DNA of 64,000 nt. Source: Thermogutta sp039793925 (GTDB lineage: Bacteria; Planctomycetota; Planctomycetia; Pirellulales; Thermoguttaceae). Each line of letters starts with the position of its first letter. Position 1 is the first letter of the stretch. The DNA lies in contig NZ_JBAMME010000269.1 of assembly GCF_039793925.1 (NCBI RefSeq), positions 36,300 to 100,299 on the forward strand, read 5' to 3'. Made by a program: the position numbers and the translations under genes. A model generated the notes under the pieces. That model had not been told where the DNA came from. It ran no database searches and saw only the letters and a program-made list of their open reading frames with translations. Below are positions 45,162 through 54,496 of the stretch, in pieces.

Positions 45162-46034
45162 ATGACTTCCTTCACACGACAGAAAGATTTTCTCGTTGGT
45201 ATCGATTCAGATGGGTGCGCATTCGACACGATGGAATTGAAACACAAGGAGTGTTTCATTCCAAACATCATTTACTATTACAATCTTCAGGGCGTAAGCA
45301 AGTACGCCCGCGAAGTTGCTGAATTCGTCAATCTGTATTCAAAAAGTCGAGGAATAAATCGTTTCCCAGCACTCATAGAGACGCTGGAACGCCTCCGGCG
45401 CAGACCAGAAGTGAAAGCACGTCGGGTTCAGATTCGAGTGCCGGAATCGCTGAAGAGCTGGATAAAAAACGAGAAAAAACTCGGCAACCCGGCACTCGAG
45501 GAAGCCGTCAATTCCACTGGCGATGCGGACCTAAAACACGCTCTCGAATGGTCACGAGCTGTAAATCGAACCGTTGAGTGGATGGTCAAGGGCGTACCGC
45601 CGTTCCCTTATGTTCGAGAAAGTCTCGAACGACTGTGCGAGGTCGCTGATATCATCGTGGTGTCCGCTACTCCCGAAGAAGCCCTCAGACGAGAGTGGGC
45701 GGAGCACGGATTAGACCAATACGTCCGGGCCATTCTTGGTCAGGAAAGCGGAACCAAGAAAGACTTTCTCGCACTCGGAAGTCAGTATCCACCAGGACAT
45801 ACTCTCATGGTGGGAGACGCTCCTGGGGACCAGAAAGCAGCAGAGGCCAACTCAGCCCTCTTTTTCCCAATCAACCCCGGCCAGGAAGAGCAGAGCTGGG
45901 AAGAATTCTTCAAACGAGGAATTGAGCATTTCATAAACGGATCCTTCAGCGGCGAGTATCAATCTCAACTGATCGCGGAATTCGATCGCGCTTTGCCGGC
46001 GGATCCCCCTTGGGTTGAAGAACCGGATGCCTGA
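45162..46034 (+). CDS. HAD-superfamily hydrolase
   Basis: A 290-residue protein. HAD motif I is GIDSDGCAFDTM near the start, where the first Asp (DSD) is the nucleophile. Motif II is VVSATP, and the late acidic motif is LMVGDAPGDQKAAEAN. A helical cap domain of about 130 residues lies between motifs I and II, typical of subfamily I phosphatases such as phosphoglycolate phosphatase. The substrate cannot be predicted. GCAGGGAGTGAC directly before the ATG is the ribosome binding site. It lies between the PPi-PFK and gnd genes, so a sugar phosphate substrate is a reasonable guess. Confidence 0.8.
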   Translation: MTSFTRQKDFLVGIDSDGCAFDTMELKHKECFIPNIIYYYNLQGVSKYAREVAEFVNLYSKSRGINRFPALIETLERLRRRPEVKARRVQIRVPESLKSWIKNEKKLGNPALEEAVNSTGDADLKHALEWSRAVNRTVEWMVKGVPPFPYVRESLERLCEVADIIVVSATPEEALRREWAEHGLDQYVRAILGQESGTKKDFLALGSQYPPGHTLMVGDAPGDQKAAEANSALFFPINPGQEEQSWEEFFKRGIEHFINGSFSGEYQSQLIAEFDRALPADPPWVEEPDA

Positions 46035-46180
46035 GACGTGAAACGAGAGAGCATTCAGCTTCCTACGGCTTTATCCTGGTAATTACACCACAAAAGGTTG
46101 TCAGTAATCAGCAAATAAGGGACAATTGATTCTTGTTGGTCTTTAGCACGATCCGTCACAATCAGCACGAGGACGCGAAG

Positions 46181-47641
46181 ATGAGCGATTTATGTGACAT
46201 CGCGGTAATTGGGCTGGAAGTCATGGGCCGGAATTTGGCCCTCAATATCGAAAGTCGCGGCTATAAAGTGGCGGTGTACAACCGCACGACTGAAAAGATG
46301 GAAAAATTTATTGAGGGCCCCGCGAAGGGCAAACGCATTGTGGGTTGTCGGACACTCGAAGAACTAGTCAAATCTCTGGCCCGGCCCCGCAAGGTCATGA
46401 TGATGGTCAAAGCCGGCCCCGCCGTCGATGATCTGATTGAGCACCTCATTCCTCTTCTGGAACCCGGCGATATCCTCATTGATGGCGGAAACACTCATTT
46501 CGCCGACACCGAGCGCCGCACCCAGTATGTCGAATCCAAAGGCCTTCTCTACATTGGAACTGGCGTCTCGGGTGGCGAAGAAGGTGCCCTCAAAGGGCCC
46601 AGCCTCATGCCGGGCGGAAGCGAGAAAGCCTGGCCTTTCGTCAAGCCAATCTTTCAGGCAATAGCCGCCAAAGTCGGCCCAAACAAAGATATTCCGTGCT
46701 GCGATTGGGTCGGGCCCCGCGGCGCTGGCCACTATGTCAAAATGGTCCATAATGGCATCGAATACGGCGACATGCAATTGATCGCCGAAGCCTATTGGCT
46801 CCTCAAACACGCCCTTGGAGCCTCCAACGATGAATTGTACGACATTTTCGATCAATGGAATCAGGGAGAACTTAACTCGTATCTTATCGAAATTACTCGC
46901 GATATTTTTAGCGTTATTGACAAAGAGACTGGTCAATATCTCGTAGACCTGATTCTCGATAAAGCGGGAGCCAAGGGTACCGGTAAATGGATGAGTCAGG
47001 ACGCCCTTGACCTCGGTATTCCCAGCACTTTGGTCACAGAAGCGGTCCATGCGCGAAATCTTTCCGCACTGAAGGCCGAACGTGTTCGCGCTGCCGAAAT
47101 CTTACACGGCCCAAGGGGTGGGCGGTACGACGGCGATAGAAAGGCCTTTATCGAAGAGATCCGGCAGGCGCTCTACGCCTCCAAAATTGTCAGCTATGCG
47201 CAGGGATTTGTTCAACTCCGCGAGGCAGCCAAGGAATACAATTGGCCACTGAACTTCGGCAGTATTGCCATGTTGTGGCGAGGCGGTTGCATTATCCGGG
47301 CCGTATTCCTCGAACGCATCAAAGAAGCCTTTGACGAGAATCCACAACTGGAAAACCTCCTTCTGGCACCCTATTTCCGTCAAGCGGTCGAGAAAGCCCA
47401 ACCGGCGTGGCGGCACGTCGTAACAGTCGCCGTGCAATTAGGGATCCCGATTCCAGCCTTTGCAGCCGCCCTCACCTATTACGATGGCTATCGGTCGGCC
47501 GTTGTGCCTGCCAATCTGATCCAGGCTCAAAGAGACTATTTTGGCGCGCATACCTACGAGCGTATTGATAAGCCCGGTCAGGGCCCCTTCCATACCGACT
47601 GGCTCTCTGAACGGAAAACACCCAAGGAAACCGCGATGTAG
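46181..47641 (+). CDS. gnd: 6-phosphogluconate dehydrogenase, decarboxylating
   Basis: A 486-residue enzyme of full length. The NADP site is GLEVMGRNLALNIESRGYKV (the usual GLAVMG with Ala replaced by Glu) and is followed by YNRT. The substrate-binding segments GVSGGEEGALKGPSLMPGG and GAGHYVKMVHNGIEYGDMQ, the GTGKWMSQDALDLGIP motif, and the C-terminal RDYFGAHTYERIDKPG are all present. It oxidises 6-phosphogluconate to ribulose 5-phosphate with release of CO2 in the pentose phosphate pathway. The start at MSDLCDIAV is chosen over an upstream in-frame start because family similarity begins there and GAGG lies about 9 bp before. An SDR gene follows 51 bp downstream. Confidence 0.95.
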   Translation: MSDLCDIAVIGLEVMGRNLALNIESRGYKVAVYNRTTEKMEKFIEGPAKGKRIVGCRTLEELVKSLARPRKVMMMVKAGPAVDDLIEHLIPLLEPGDILIDGGNTHFADTERRTQYVESKGLLYIGTGVSGGEEGALKGPSLMPGGSEKAWPFVKPIFQAIAAKVGPNKDIPCCDWVGPRGAGHYVKMVHNGIEYGDMQLIAEAYWLLKHALGASNDELYDIFDQWNQGELNSYLIEITRDIFSVIDKETGQYLVDLILDKAGAKGTGKWMSQDALDLGIPSTLVTEAVHARNLSALKAERVRAAEILHGPRGGRYDGDRKAFIEEIRQALYASKIVSYAQGFVQLREAAKEYNWPLNFGSIAMLWRGGCIIRAVFLERIKEAFDENPQLENLLLAPYFRQAVEKAQPAWRHVVTVAVQLGIPIPAFAAALTYYDGYRSAVVPANLIQAQRDYFGAHTYERIDKPGQGPFHTDWLSERKTPKETAM

Positions 47642-47692
47642 TCTCCGCTCACATGTTCACACTATTGAACATAAAAAAGCAGGAGTAATCCA

Positions 47693-48478
47693 ATGACCAC
47701 TGCCGAATATCTGGAAGACCTCTTTGGACTTCACGGCCAAGTTGCCGTCGTCATCGGCGGCGCCGGCGAGCTGGGTGGAGCCCTCTGCGAGGGCATCATG
47801 CGTGCAGGCGCGCATGTCGTCGTGGCTGATCTGTCTGAGGAGGCTTGTCAGAAACGCGTTGAAAAGCTCAAACAATTCGGAGAGCGTGTCAGCTACTGTT
47901 TGGTCGATGTAACCAATCGGCGTTCGATTGAAGCGCTCTTGGACTTCGCGTTAAAAATCAAGGGACGCGTGGAAATCCTGGTAAATTGCGCTGGCATCAA
48001 TGCTGGAAGTTCATTTCTGGATGCCAGCCCCGAAATGTGGGACAAAATCATGGCCGTTAATTTGAAAGGTGTGTTCGAAGCCTGCCAGGTTTTTATTCGA
48101 CACATGCTCTCGGCGGGTGGCGGTTCGATTTTGAACATCGGGTCGGTTACATCGTTCCTCCCTTTGTCCAAAGTTTTCGCCTACGCAGCGTCTAAAGCTG
48201 GCGTAGTCAATCTGACTAAGAACATAGCCAACGAATTCGGTGATAAGGGAATCCGTGTCAACGCCATTTGTCCCGGATTCTTTCCCGCCGAGCAAAACCG
48301 CAAACTTCTCGACGAAGAGCGCGTGCGAAATATCATTAGCGGTACGCCGATGCATCGCTTCGGTGAGCCGCATGAACTTATCGGAGCTGCCCTGCTTCTA
48401 CTTTCGCCTAAGGCGGGAAGTTACATTACTGGCGCCGCATTCTACGTGGATGGCGGGTTCACCGCTGCATGGTTCTAA
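47693..48478 (+). CDS. Short-chain dehydrogenase/reductase
   Basis: A 261-residue classical SDR. The cofactor motif is VIGGAGELGGAL, the structural NAG-like motif is NCAGINAG, the catalytic Ser lies in LNIGSVTSF, and Tyr/Lys in YAASKAGVVNL. The C-terminal PGFFPAEQNRKLLDEER and GAAFYVDGGFTAAWF are of gluconate/fructuronate-type SDRs. Oxidation or reduction of a sugar or sugar acid such as 5-keto-gluconate or mannonate is a plausible role and would fit the gnd neighbour. AGGAG precedes the ATG. A terminator follows 70 bp downstream. Confidence 0.9.
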   Translation: MTTAEYLEDLFGLHGQVAVVIGGAGELGGALCEGIMRAGAHVVVADLSEEACQKRVEKLKQFGERVSYCLVDVTNRRSIEALLDFALKIKGRVEILVNCAGINAGSSFLDASPEMWDKIMAVNLKGVFEACQVFIRHMLSAGGGSILNIGSVTSFLPLSKVFAYAASKAGVVNLTKNIANEFGDKGIRVNAICPGFFPAEQNRKLLDEERVRNIISGTPMHRFGEPHELIGAALLLLSPKAGSYITGAAFYVDGGFTAAWF

Positions 48479-48548
48479 ATCGCCTCATGAACCCTTGCCG
48501 CCGAGAATACCACTAAGCCAGCCTCGAGACATATTATCGTTGCTTCCA

Positions 48549-48584
48549 AACAGCGCAGGCAAAATCTGTGCTGTTGTTTTATTT
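48549..48584 (+). terminator. Rho-independent terminator after the SDR gene
   Basis: A 10-bp stem (AACAGCGCAG with CTGTGCTGTT, one G-T pair) with loop GCAAAAT is followed by a T-rich run GTTTTATTT. It ends the plus-strand carbon-metabolism group and faces the pilus locus. Confidence 0.7.
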
Positions 48585-48635
48585 GATGACGGCTGACCGA
48601 ATAACTTTCTTCCTCCAAACCGGCGACTTGCGATA

Positions 48636-49835
48636 CTAAGCCGGACGGCTCAGGCTGAAGATTGGCAACAGCAGTGACAACCCGATCGTGCCCACCACCA
48701 CCCCCATCACAATAATCATAGCGGGTTCGATCAAACTGGTTACGGTTTTAATCGTTGTTTCCAGTTCCCGTTCATAGAATTCTGCCGTTCTTTCCAGTAC
48801 GGCATCGAGATTCCCTGTTTCTTCTCCTGCTGCGACCATTTGAACAAGTGACCGAGGAAATATCGCATGCTGTTTCATGCAATCGCAAATTCGTCTTCCC
48901 TCGATCAGTCCATCTTTGATACTCAGCCAGGCCTTTCGCACTACAGCGTTCTCCGCAATTTCGGCAGCCAGCTCGAGCGCTTCAAGGACGGATATTCCCG
49001 AACCTAAGAGCGTGCCCAACGTCCGTACACTTCGCGACAGTGCAACCTTTCTTGCCACATTCCCCAGTAAAGGAACCCGTAATTTGAACGCGTCTAACCA
49101 TTCGCGACCTCTCTTTGTTTTTCGAAAAACGTAACCCGCCGTTGCCAAACTCCCGGCAACGCATATGAGAACCGGACCATATTTCACCGCAAAACCTGAA
49201 AGCGCCAGCATCGCAACGGTGATACTGGGAAGCTTCGCATGACGCGATTCAAAGACGGGAACAAATTTGGGAAGGACAAATGTCAGCAGGAATGTTGTCA
49301 CCGCAATCGACATAACCAGCATAATGGCCGGATAAATCATTGCTGATCGGATTTTGCTTCGCGTCTCGTATTCCGCCTGCATATAGCCAGCAGCCCGGCG
49401 TAACATACTCCCCAGCGCTCCGGTTTTCTCGCCAGCTTTCGCAAGCGCGACAAACGTCGCGTTGAACACCCGAGGGAACTGCGCAATACTGCCCGAAAAA
49501 TCCTGCCCTGCCTCGACGCACTCTTTGACCTTTCGTAACACGGCGCGCATTGCCGGGTTTCTTTCCTCCTCAATCGCAGCGGCTAACGCGGGCGCTAGCG
49601 TCACGCCGGATTCCACTAGGATGGCCAACTGCTCGGTTGTGGAAATGAGGTCACGAGGCCGCACCCTAATCAGCGGCGAAACGTCGTCTTCGTCATCATC
49701 TTCCACCGGTCCAACTTGCCCGATTGGCGTGCTGCTTTCTTTCAGGCGTTGGACAACGTTTTTTATGGCATTCGCCTGACTGGGGCTTTTCGAGGTCGTT
49801 TGCGATGCAATGATTGAATTAGGCTGCAGTCTCAT
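48636..49835 (-). CDS. pilC: Type IV pilus/type II secretion inner-membrane platform protein (PilC/GspF)
   Basis: A 399-residue protein with two copies of the T2SF/PilC helical domain. The first contains LAILVESGVTLAPAL and ALAKAGEKTGALGSML, and the second contains RTLGTLLGSGISVLEALEL and MVAAGEETGNLDAVLE. Three hydrophobic helices are visible (about 165-190 MLVMSIAVTTFLLTFVLP, 215-235, and at the end MIIVMGVVVGTIGLSLLLP). It anchors the assembly ATPase and pseudopilins in the inner membrane. Residues 1-60 are a disordered, acidic extension. It is the last gene of the minus-strand pilus locus, 147 bp after the ATPase gene. Confidence 0.92.
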   Translation of the reverse strand: MRLQPNSIIASQTTSKSPSQANAIKNVVQRLKESSTPIGQVGPVEDDDEDDVSPLIRVRPRDLISTTEQLAILVESGVTLAPALAAAIEEERNPAMRAVLRKVKECVEAGQDFSGSIAQFPRVFNATFVALAKAGEKTGALGSMLRRAAGYMQAEYETRSKIRSAMIYPAIMLVMSIAVTTFLLTFVLPKFVPVFESRHAKLPSITVAMLALSGFAVKYGPVLICVAGSLATAGYVFRKTKRGREWLDAFKLRVPLLGNVARKVALSRSVRTLGTLLGSGISVLEALELAAEIAENAVVRKAWLSIKDGLIEGRRICDCMKQHAIFPRSLVQMVAAGEETGNLDAVLERTAEFYERELETTIKTVTSLIEPAMIIVMGVVVGTIGLSLLLPIFSLSRPA

Positions 49836-49982
49836 ATATCGTGACTTTCGCCAAATTATCTTCTAAAAAGCACCACCCACTTGCATAACAACCGCCCGCA
49901 CAGTCCTCGCCTATTCCCTTTAGTCTTCAGTTGTTATTCCATATTTACTTAGTCGATGGCCCTATGGAGTGATTTGTCATTT

Positions 49983-51728
49983 CTACCCACCGGCTCCTGC
50001 CTCAGCCAGCTCGACGATATCTCCCACAGCGTGCAACACCTCTTCGATAGTGGTGAGCCCCTCCTGCACTTTCCGAAATCCGTCCTGGCGGATGTTTACC
50101 ATCCCATTTGCCTCTGCCGCCTTGCGAATCTGATGGGCGCTCGCACCCGCGACAATCATGTCGCGAATATCGTCTGTGATGATCAATAGTTCATGTATTC
50201 CGATTCTCCCTTTGTAACCCGTGTTACGACAATTCTTACAACCAACTCCTTTATAAAACACCTCGCACTGGCATCCCATTCGCTCAAGGGCACGCCTCAA
50301 CGGCCTTGGTGGCTCATAGGGGTGGCGACACTTCGTGCAAATACGCCGTAATAGCCGTTGAGCCAATACAGCATTGAGGGCTGCCGAAATCAGATAACTC
50401 TCAATTCCCATATTGGCAAGACGCGTGATGGCAGACGCTGCATCATTGGTGTGAAGCGTACTGAACACAAGATGGCCGGTCAACGCCGCTTGGATTGCCG
50501 TTCGGGCGGTCTCTTCATCACGGATCTCCCCTACCATGATCACGTCCGGATCTTGCCGGAGCAGCGTCCGCAGTGCCTTGGAAAATGTGAGCCCAATTTT
50601 TTCCTGAACTTGAAATTGATTCACTAACGGGAGATGATATTCTATAGGGTCCTCAACGGTGCAAATATTGTTTTCCATCGACGAAATAGCGTTCAAGCAG
50701 GCATACAGTGTGGTGGATTTGCCGCTTCCTGTGGGGCCGGTCGCAAGAATAATCCCGTTGGGAGCGCGTATCGCGACTTTCAACTGATTGAGAATGTCTT
50801 CCGAGAATCCCAGATCCTCCAGATTTAGGGAAACACCTCGAGTATCCAGAATTCGTATGACTGTCTTCTCACCTCTCTGTCCCGGAAATGTATTCACCCG
50901 CAGGTCGATCTTCCGGCCTTCTAACATTACGTTGACGCGGCCATCCTGAGGAAGGCGCCGTTCGCTGATGTCCATGCCTGCCATGATCTTAATACGGCTG
51001 CTAATGGGGGCAGCCAAATGCGCGGGAAGTTCCAGAGCTTTTTGCAAGCGTCCATCAACCCGATAGCGCACTCTTACACAGCGTTCAGCAGGCTCAATAT
51101 GAATATCGCTTGCGCCTTCCTTTACTGCATTAAATATGATATAGTTCACAAGCCGGATCACTGGCGACTGACCAGCAATCTCGGCAAGATTTCCGATATC
51201 TTCTATTGCCTCCTCAATGAGAGTGACGTCCGCGGATTCCGCATCATCGATGATATCGTCAATAACCAGAACGCTTGCGTTGGGAAGCGAAGCTATCATC
51301 CGTCGGATGTCGCGCTGAGTCGCTACGACCGGATTCACCCGAAGTCCGGTCAAATACTCAATTTCCTGTAGCAGGAAAAGGTTTGACGGCTCGTGAACCG
51401 CTACTGTCAACTCGTCCCTGATGCGAAAAAGAGGCAATATGCAATTGTTCTCGATGTAATCGCGCGGGAATAGATCAACAACCTTTGGGTCGAAATACCG
51501 AAGCTCCAGCCGAACAAACGGCAGGCCATGTTCCTCCGCCAGGCATTCTGCGATTTGTTCCTCGGTGCAATAACCAAGACTCAAAAGGATTTCGCCCAGA
51601 AGCCGTGATCGCCCCGTGAGACGCTGCTGCTCGAGCGCCTCTTCCAACTGAGCCGGCTGGAGATATCCTTTTTCGATCAGAATGTCCCCGAGCCGTTTAT
51701 GTCGCCTTTTGCCGACGATATCTGTCAT
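49983..51728 (-). CDS. pilB: Type IV pilus/type II secretion assembly ATPase (PilB/GspE)
   Basis: A 581-residue ATPase. The N-terminal region is an MshE-type domain (RLGDILIEKGYLQPAQLEEAL, GEILLSLGYCTEEQIAECL). The catalytic half has Walker A GPTGSGKST (331-339), the Asp box, Walker B VIMVGEIRDEETA, and the HTNDAASAITRL His box. A tetracysteine zinc motif follows (CTKC, CQC, CKNC). It powers pilus or pseudopilus extension. The ATG at 51728 is used; a GTG 15 codons upstream is possible. The upstream neighbours are the STAS, receiver and kinase genes. Whether the system is a pilus or a secretion machine cannot be decided from this gene alone. Confidence 0.93.
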   Translation of the reverse strand: MTDIVGKRRHKRLGDILIEKGYLQPAQLEEALEQQRLTGRSRLLGEILLSLGYCTEEQIAECLAEEHGLPFVRLELRYFDPKVVDLFPRDYIENNCILPLFRIRDELTVAVHEPSNLFLLQEIEYLTGLRVNPVVATQRDIRRMIASLPNASVLVIDDIIDDAESADVTLIEEAIEDIGNLAEIAGQSPVIRLVNYIIFNAVKEGASDIHIEPAERCVRVRYRVDGRLQKALELPAHLAAPISSRIKIMAGMDISERRLPQDGRVNVMLEGRKIDLRVNTFPGQRGEKTVIRILDTRGVSLNLEDLGFSEDILNQLKVAIRAPNGIILATGPTGSGKSTTLYACLNAISSMENNICTVEDPIEYHLPLVNQFQVQEKIGLTFSKALRTLLRQDPDVIMVGEIRDEETARTAIQAALTGHLVFSTLHTNDAASAITRLANMGIESYLISAALNAVLAQRLLRRICTKCRHPYEPPRPLRRALERMGCQCEVFYKGVGCKNCRNTGYKGRIGIHELLIITDDIRDMIVAGASAHQIRKAAEANGMVNIRQDGFRKVQEGLTTIEEVLHAVGDIVELAEAGAGG

Positions 51729-51832
51729 ATCCCGTCGCTGTCTCTGCTCTCCATCTCCATGTACTCTCCCCACCTGCTTTCCGGTCGCGGAATATTAAAA
51801 AGTGGCCGAGCGTATTTACCGTTTAGTATCCG

Positions 51833-52180
51833 TCAACCGTTTTCTTGTGTACTCCACCGAAAGCTCTTCACCGCATCCACCAGGGAGTCGAAAACCTGGA
51901 TTCTTTGATCAATTTTGGTTAGACGCAGTATTTGCCGGTTAATTGCGTTACTTGTGGCCAACTTCAGACCGCCACCTTTTGCCACGAGTGAGTCATCAAG
52001 GTCAAGCAGGGCTGTCAAAGCAGCGCTGTCCATAACCTCCGTACTATCGAGTTCCAGAACAATATGCGCAAATCCAAGTCGGTCGCAGGTCTCCATGAGC
52101 GCGGGCACTTGTCCCTCAGTCAGTTCGTCCGGCGCATGAACGACAGCCACGTTGCCGAATATTTCATGTGAGAAGTTCAT
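51833..52180 (-). CDS. STAS-domain protein (anti-sigma-factor-antagonist-like)
   Basis: A 115-residue single-domain STAS protein. It begins FSHEIFGNVAVVHAPDELT. The central segment LELDSTEVMDSAALTALLDL contains the conserved serine (in MDSAAL) that is phosphorylated in SpoIIAA-like switches. It lies between the receiver gene and the ATPase gene in the pilus locus, with 80-105 bp gaps. No anti-sigma kinase (RsbW type) is visible in the window. It may sense or relay a phosphorylation state in the pilus signalling set. Confidence 0.85.
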   Translation of the reverse strand: MNFSHEIFGNVAVVHAPDELTEGQVPALMETCDRLGFAHIVLELDSTEVMDSAALTALLDLDDSLVAKGGGLKLATSNAINRQILRLTKIDQRIQVFDSLVDAVKSFRWSTQENG

Positions 52181-52260
52181 TTCTATCTGACCCTATCACA
52201 TTTTGAACACCAAGGACGACACAGTACCGGCAAGTCTCGCAGACGTACTAAGCGTCCATT

Positions 52261-52680
52261 TCAACCAGTTTCGCCGCACGGTTTCGCTGCTGACTCGCTG
52301 TTATACTGAGCACCTTGCAAAATCTCTGTTGCTTGTTCTACCAGTTCCCTGGGACTAAACGGCTTAGACAAAACGCGAGTGATACCCAATCGCGCCCTCA
52401 GCTCTTCCTGGTCGAGTTCAAATCCTTTACCAGTCAGCAGAATAAATGGTATGTGCTGGGTCGTTGGATTCTCACGCACTCGCTTCGCAAGCCCGAGCCC
52501 GTCTAATATGGGCATTTGATAATCGCTAACAATCAGGTCCGGAAGGGACTCTCGAATAACAGCCCACGCTGCCTCCCCGTTTTGCGCCACCATTACAGAA
52601 AACCCAACTTTTTTAAGTTTGAATTCCACTGCCCGCAAAATAGGCAGTTCGTCATCGCACAATAATATCCGTTTTGTCAC
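52261..52680 (-). CDS. Single-domain response regulator
   Basis: A 139-residue CheY-like receiver with no output domain. ILLCDDELPIL carries the acidic pocket, VSDYQMP the phospho-acceptor Asp53, and LSKPFSPREL the conserved Lys. ILLTGK gives the conserved Thr. The start is GTG with AGGAGG 8 bp upstream. It lies 19 bp after the histidine kinase stop and is surely its partner. A stand-alone receiver must act through protein contact, perhaps with the STAS or ATPase proteins encoded just downstream. Confidence 0.93.
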   Translation of the reverse strand: MTKRILLCDDELPILRAVEFKLKKVGFSVMVAQNGEAAWAVIRESLPDLIVSDYQMPILDGLGLAKRVRENPTTQHIPFILLTGKGFELDQEELRARLGITRVLSKPFSPRELVEQATEILQGAQYNSESAAKPCGETG

Positions 52681-52699
52681 GCCTAGTTCCTCCTGTCTT

Positions 52700-54193
52700 T
52701 TATCGGCTCCCCACGCTCATCGTCCGGTTGAAGGAACCGCCCATTGCCACGGCACGTGGTATTTCGACCACGAAGGTTGATCCCCTGCCAATCTCGCTGC
52801 GGACAGCGATTCGCCCGCCGTGGACGTCTTCAACGATATGCTTGGTTAACGGCAATCCAAGCCCCGTGCCCGGAGCCATATTTTTATGCGACTCGACGCG
52901 ATAGAATCGCTCAAACACCCGTTGACAGTCTTCGGGACTTAATCCCACCCCGGTGTCCTCCACCTCAAATACAGCATATTCTTCTTCCATCCGGCTTCTG
53001 AGAATGACTCTTCCACCATCTGGAGTGTATTTAATCGCGTTGGATAACAAATTGATGGCAGCTTGCAGCAGGAGATCTCGATCTGCAACCACGCTTAAAT
53101 AAAGGGGACTCAATTCGCACTGAAAGTCGATGTGCTTTTGCTCGGCATGGGGACGCATCACCCGAGCTGCATCTTCAAGGATCTCATTAAGCGAATAATT
53201 CTGCTTTTTGACTTTCATAATTCCGGCCTCAATCCGGGCCAGATTGAGAAGGTTTTCGATCAACCGTTGGAGTCTTTCTATCTGTGATTCGATAGTCGCT
53301 ACGAATTCGTCGCGCGTGGTTTCATCCACATCTTCGTCTGCCAAAAGTTCCACATACGCCCTGATCCCCGCGAGCGGTGCTTTCATCTCGTGGCTGACAG
53401 CGGACACAAATTCGGCGTGACGTTTGCGCAGATTGGCCAGTGGACTGGTGTCTTCTAAAACAATGGTCAGACCTGAGATTGCCGATGTTTCTGGTCTGTC
53501 TAGTGGCCATTCCCGCACGAGCACTCGAAAGTGAAAATGCCGTCCATCGCCGTAGTCTCCTTCCCAATCAAAATGGGCATCGCGGACTCTCTGCCTCCGG
53601 ATGCGATCCATCAGCTCCCGGAATAGCTCGTTTCCTTGGCACGAGCCCCCTTCGTCCTTCGCGCAGTTTGTCAGCCCAAGCGACTCGCGCGCTGCGTCAT
53701 TCGCTATTTCCACACGCTCAAATTCGTTAACGACCAGAACGGGGTCCGGAAGAACGTTGAGAACCGAAGTAAGTCGCTGGCCGAGTTCCGTGGCCTTGCG
53801 CGCTCGTATTTCTGCCGCTGTCTGAGCCTGTGTGAGCCCGCCCACAAATTCACTCACGCATTGCAATCGACGGGCGAACTCTTCCCCTATGTCTTTGATA
53901 CTTTTAGGTGCCTCCGGAACCATCTTTGGCTCTGCGACCCCGTTTCCCACGAGTACAGCCTCCACATGCCTTGTTAATTCCTCAAGCCATTCGCGCGTCG
54001 CTTCGCGTTCCCTCGCATAGAGGGCTGACTTTTGTGCGGCGGCCATGCCGAGAATCAACACTCCGGCTATTCCGACCCATACTTGCCACCCGACCGTACC
54101 AACGCCAAGGAGCAATGCAGTAATCACCAGGGCGGATATTGCCCCCCAGCAGCACAGATGTTTGCACAGACTGGCAAAGTGTTGTCGCATCAT
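52700..54193 (-). CDS. Membrane-bound sensor histidine kinase with PAS domain
   Basis: A 497-residue kinase. Two N-terminal transmembrane helices (ISALVITALLLGVGTVGWQVWVG...) are joined by an almost absent periplasmic loop. A coiled linker follows, then a PAS domain (about 165-275, VLNVLPDPVLVVNEFERVEIAN). The H-box is FVSAVSHEMKAPLAGIRAY, the N-box is LLSNAIKYTPDGG, and the G-boxes are VEDTGVGLS and GTGLGLPLTKHI. The very small external part suggests sensing through PAS or within the membrane. The adjacent receiver gene (19 bp downstream) and the STAS gene suggest a signalling module devoted to the pilus machine. Confidence 0.92.
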   Translation of the reverse strand: MMRQHFASLCKHLCCWGAISALVITALLLGVGTVGWQVWVGIAGVLILGMAAAQKSALYAREREATREWLEELTRHVEAVLVGNGVAEPKMVPEAPKSIKDIGEEFARRLQCVSEFVGGLTQAQTAAEIRARKATELGQRLTSVLNVLPDPVLVVNEFERVEIANDAARESLGLTNCAKDEGGSCQGNELFRELMDRIRRQRVRDAHFDWEGDYGDGRHFHFRVLVREWPLDRPETSAISGLTIVLEDTSPLANLRKRHAEFVSAVSHEMKAPLAGIRAYVELLADEDVDETTRDEFVATIESQIERLQRLIENLLNLARIEAGIMKVKKQNYSLNEILEDAARVMRPHAEQKHIDFQCELSPLYLSVVADRDLLLQAAINLLSNAIKYTPDGGRVILRSRMEEEYAVFEVEDTGVGLSPEDCQRVFERFYRVESHKNMAPGTGLGLPLTKHIVEDVHGGRIAVRSEIGRGSTFVVEIPRAVAMGGSFNRTMSVGSR

Positions 54194-54496
54194 GTTGTTA
54201 GCCGATCCTCACTACTGGCGCAGACGGCCAGTATCCCGGGGTTTGGACTATTCTCGCCACCCAGCCTCTTGGTGCACCTCCACCCAAAAAACCATAGATT
54301 GCACCTTTTGAGATGTCCAATCACAGTGGCAATGAATACGAAAGCGACAGATGCTCAGAGGTTCGCAAGCATGCAAGGAACGGGCAACTTTTTACACACA
54401 CTGAGATTAGCTATTACAATCGGAATATTTCATATATTTGGAGCACACGACGAGTTCACTACATGTGTTGCATTTCGAATATTCAGAAAACTGACT
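54194..54496. other. 303-bp AT-rich intergenic region before the kinase gene
   Basis: AT-rich compared with the neighbours, notably 54410-54450. It may contain a minus-strand promoter for the kinase-receiver-STAS-ATPase-platform group. No convincing -35/-10 pair was identified. Confidence 0.4.
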
